A stretch of 64,000 bases of DNA, from positions 2,728,001-2,792,000 of the forward strand of contig OZ244928.1 of NCBI GenBank assembly GCA_965221985.1, read 5' to 3'. How positions within the stretch are numbered: the first letter of the stretch is position 1; the number at the start of each line of letters is the position of its first letter. A program made the translations under genes and the position numbers. This DNA is from J054 sp965221985. Lineage in GTDB: Bacteria > Pseudomonadota > Gammaproteobacteria > Steroidobacterales > GCA-2729495. Under the pieces are notes generated by a model. The model did not search any database. It worked only from the letters and a program-made list of their open reading frames with translations, and was not told the origin of the DNA. Positions 62,586 to 64,000 of the stretch are shown in pieces.

Positions 62586-64000
62586 ATGTCTACGAGCTGC
62601 ACACTCACGTTTGGGAGTGGTACGCGTATCATTGTTCCGGATTCACTGAATCTCATAACTACCTATGTTATGAGGGAACAGAGAGACTGGTTCGAAGATG
62701 AAATAAGGTTCCTGCGCCGCCTGTTGAGAAAGGGACAAACGGCGATCGACATCGGCGCAAACTACGGCGTGTATACCTTGACTATGGCGGAGCTCGTCGG
62801 AGCCGCCGGGCGCATATGGGCGTTTGAACCGGCGTCCAGAACTGCAGGCTATCTCGCAGATAGCCTGGCCGCCAATGCTTTCGAACATGTAATTCTGGAG
62901 CGGAAAGCACTATCGTGCCGGAAGGGCAATGCACAGCTGTCTTTGAATGAAAACGCCGAACTCAACGCGATCATCCAGGGTGATGAGACGGAAGGAATAA
63001 CGGAGACCGTCGCGGTCGTGACTCTCGATGCTTGCATGGCCGAGCTTGGCTGGCACAACATCGATTTCCTGAAACTGGATGCAGAAGGCGAAGAAAGCAA
63101 TATTCTTAAAGGCGGACGCCGGTTTTTTGATGAAAACTCGCCACTCGTCCAGTACGAAATAAAGGCTGGCGACGATTTTCATTTCGAGCTTGTCGACGAA
63201 TTCGCGGAAATGGGCTATTCCTCTTATCGGCTGGTGCCAGGAATCAATGTCCTAGTTCCATTCAACGCCAGTGAACCCACCGATGACTACCAACTGAATC
63301 TATTCAGTTGCAAGAGTGATCGCGCTGCGCGGCTGGCCGACGATGGATACCTGGTCAAGCTCCCGGTTGACCGGCGATCCGAAGAGATTGATTCTGACAC
63401 CGGCCTCGGTAAACTCGATAACGGTGCTTATCTAACGTGGCTGGCCGAACTGGCGCAAACGGAATACGGGAAAATATTTGCCGACGACTGGAGAGAGATG
63501 GTATCCGCGGGCCGATGCAAGGAGATGGAGGCGGCCCTGTCGCTATATGCCACGTCGAGATTTTCATCTTCTTCGGGCGCCGACCGTTTCTTGGCTCTAG
63601 AGCAAAGCTTCACGCAGTTGAGATCACTGTGTAAAAAAGAGCCCAAGTATTTGCGTTTGTCGAGCCTCGCACGTGTCGCGCGGGACTATGGCGCACGCCG
63701 TATAGCCGTGAAGGCACTTGGGCAATTGTTTGAATTCGTTTCCGGGGGTGGCCAAGTTGACCCGAGAGAGCCATTTCTCGTGCCGGGGGAACGATTCGAT
63801 TCCGTCGCACCGCGAGCATCGGTGGCCGACTGGATTGCTGCAGCCGCACTGGAGGAGTTCGAACGGGCCGCAGCTTATTCATCCTACTATGCAGGCAAGA
63901 CTGCCGTAGAACGGCTGACGGTTATTCGGGACTTGGGATTTGGGGGCGATGAGATGCACCGCCGATTGGATCTCGTCAGGCAGCGTTTCAATGTGACTGA
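62586..64000 (+). CDS. FkbM-family methyltransferase with long C-terminal region (partial)
   Basis: The frame opens at ATG 62586 (MSTSCTLTFGSGTRIIVPDS) and stays open to the window end, 471 codons. Residues about 15-210 are a SAM-dependent methyltransferase of the FkbM type: YVMREQRDWFEDEIRFL, the SAM motif AIDIGANYGVYTL, RIWAFEPASRTAGYL and FLKLDAEGEESNIL. FkbM proteins O-methylate sugars, often in surface glycans. The C-terminal 250 residues, mostly helical by composition, belong to no family I recognise. The frame begins 75 bases after IS debris. Confidence 0.85.
   Translation, partial: MSTSCTLTFGSGTRIIVPDSLNLITTYVMREQRDWFEDEIRFLRRLLRKGQTAIDIGANYGVYTLTMAELVGAAGRIWAFEPASRTAGYLADSLAANAFEHVILERKALSCRKGNAQLSLNENAELNAIIQGDETEGITETVAVVTLDACMAELGWHNIDFLKLDAEGEESNILKGGRRFFDENSPLVQYEIKAGDDFHFELVDEFAEMGYSSYRLVPGINVLVPFNASEPTDDYQLNLFSCKSDRAARLADDGYLVKLPVDRRSEEIDSDTGLGKLDNGAYLTWLAELAQTEYGKIFADDWREMVSAGRCKEMEAALSLYATSRFSSSSGADRFLALEQSFTQLRSLCKKEPKYLRLSSLARVARDYGARRIAVKALGQLFEFVSGGGQVDPREPFLVPGERFDSVAPRASVADWIAAAALEEFERAAAYSSYYAGKTAVERLTVIRDLGFGGDEMHRRLDLVRQRFNVT

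Overview
The window is chromosomal DNA of a gammaproteobacterium outside the enteric group. Nearly all genes are housekeeping genes in orders typical of free-living gammaproteobacteria: yceD-rpmF-plsX-fabH, kdsB/lpxK/msbA/exbBD/comEC, rpoE-rseABC-lepA-lepB-rnc-era-recO-pdxJ-acpS, sdhCDAB, prfB-lysS and surE-pcm-yqaA-nlpD. S-methyl-5'-thioinosine phosphorylase, CsiV and RseC support this placement. Species and genus cannot be resolved from the sequence alone. No rRNA, tRNA or CRISPR array was seen.

Layout. 1-1513: the end of a RelE-like toxin gene and its XRE antitoxin, then a tandem array of 246-bp units, each with an 83-bp long-stem hairpin. 1514-7060 (minus): yceD-rpmF-plsX-fabH, a dicarboxylate-type symporter and an exported L,D-transpeptidase. 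7138-11441: maf, rluC, and rne with a promoter and a long leader. 11453-23645 (mostly minus): envelope genes for KDO and lipid A (ptp, kdsB, lpxK, msbA), ExbBD, ComEC, the Lol lipoprotein exporter, and sfsA. 23774-29197: a small secreted protein, mfd, csiV and a degenerate PAS-GGDEF protein. 29367-32225: purine salvage (MTI phosphorylase, Hpt), NagZ and a short L,D-transpeptidase without signal peptide. 32213-43824: rlmD, an exonuclease, then acpS-pdxJ-recO-era-rnc-lepB-lepA and rseC-rseB-rseA-rpoE. 43966-49315: a succinate dehydrogenase block holding all four subunits plus the maturation factors SdhE and SdhAF4, YgfX and divergent YgfZ. 49401-59728: lysS, prfB (programmed +1 frameshift), an MscS-like channel, recJ, a Mth938-like protein, the coupled surE-pcm-yqaA-nlpD chain (no rpoS follows) and an Smr protein. 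59832-64000: an accessory end with a large secreted beta-helix protein, insertion-sequence debris and an FkbM-type methyltransferase that runs off the window.

Many minus-strand genes are translationally coupled by 1-, 4- or 8-base overlaps, so the operons look compact. The parts least explained by known biology are the hairpin repeat array (about 418-1507), the rne leader with a terminator-like hairpin just after the predicted transcription start, and the secreted protein / IS debris / FkbM region at the right end.
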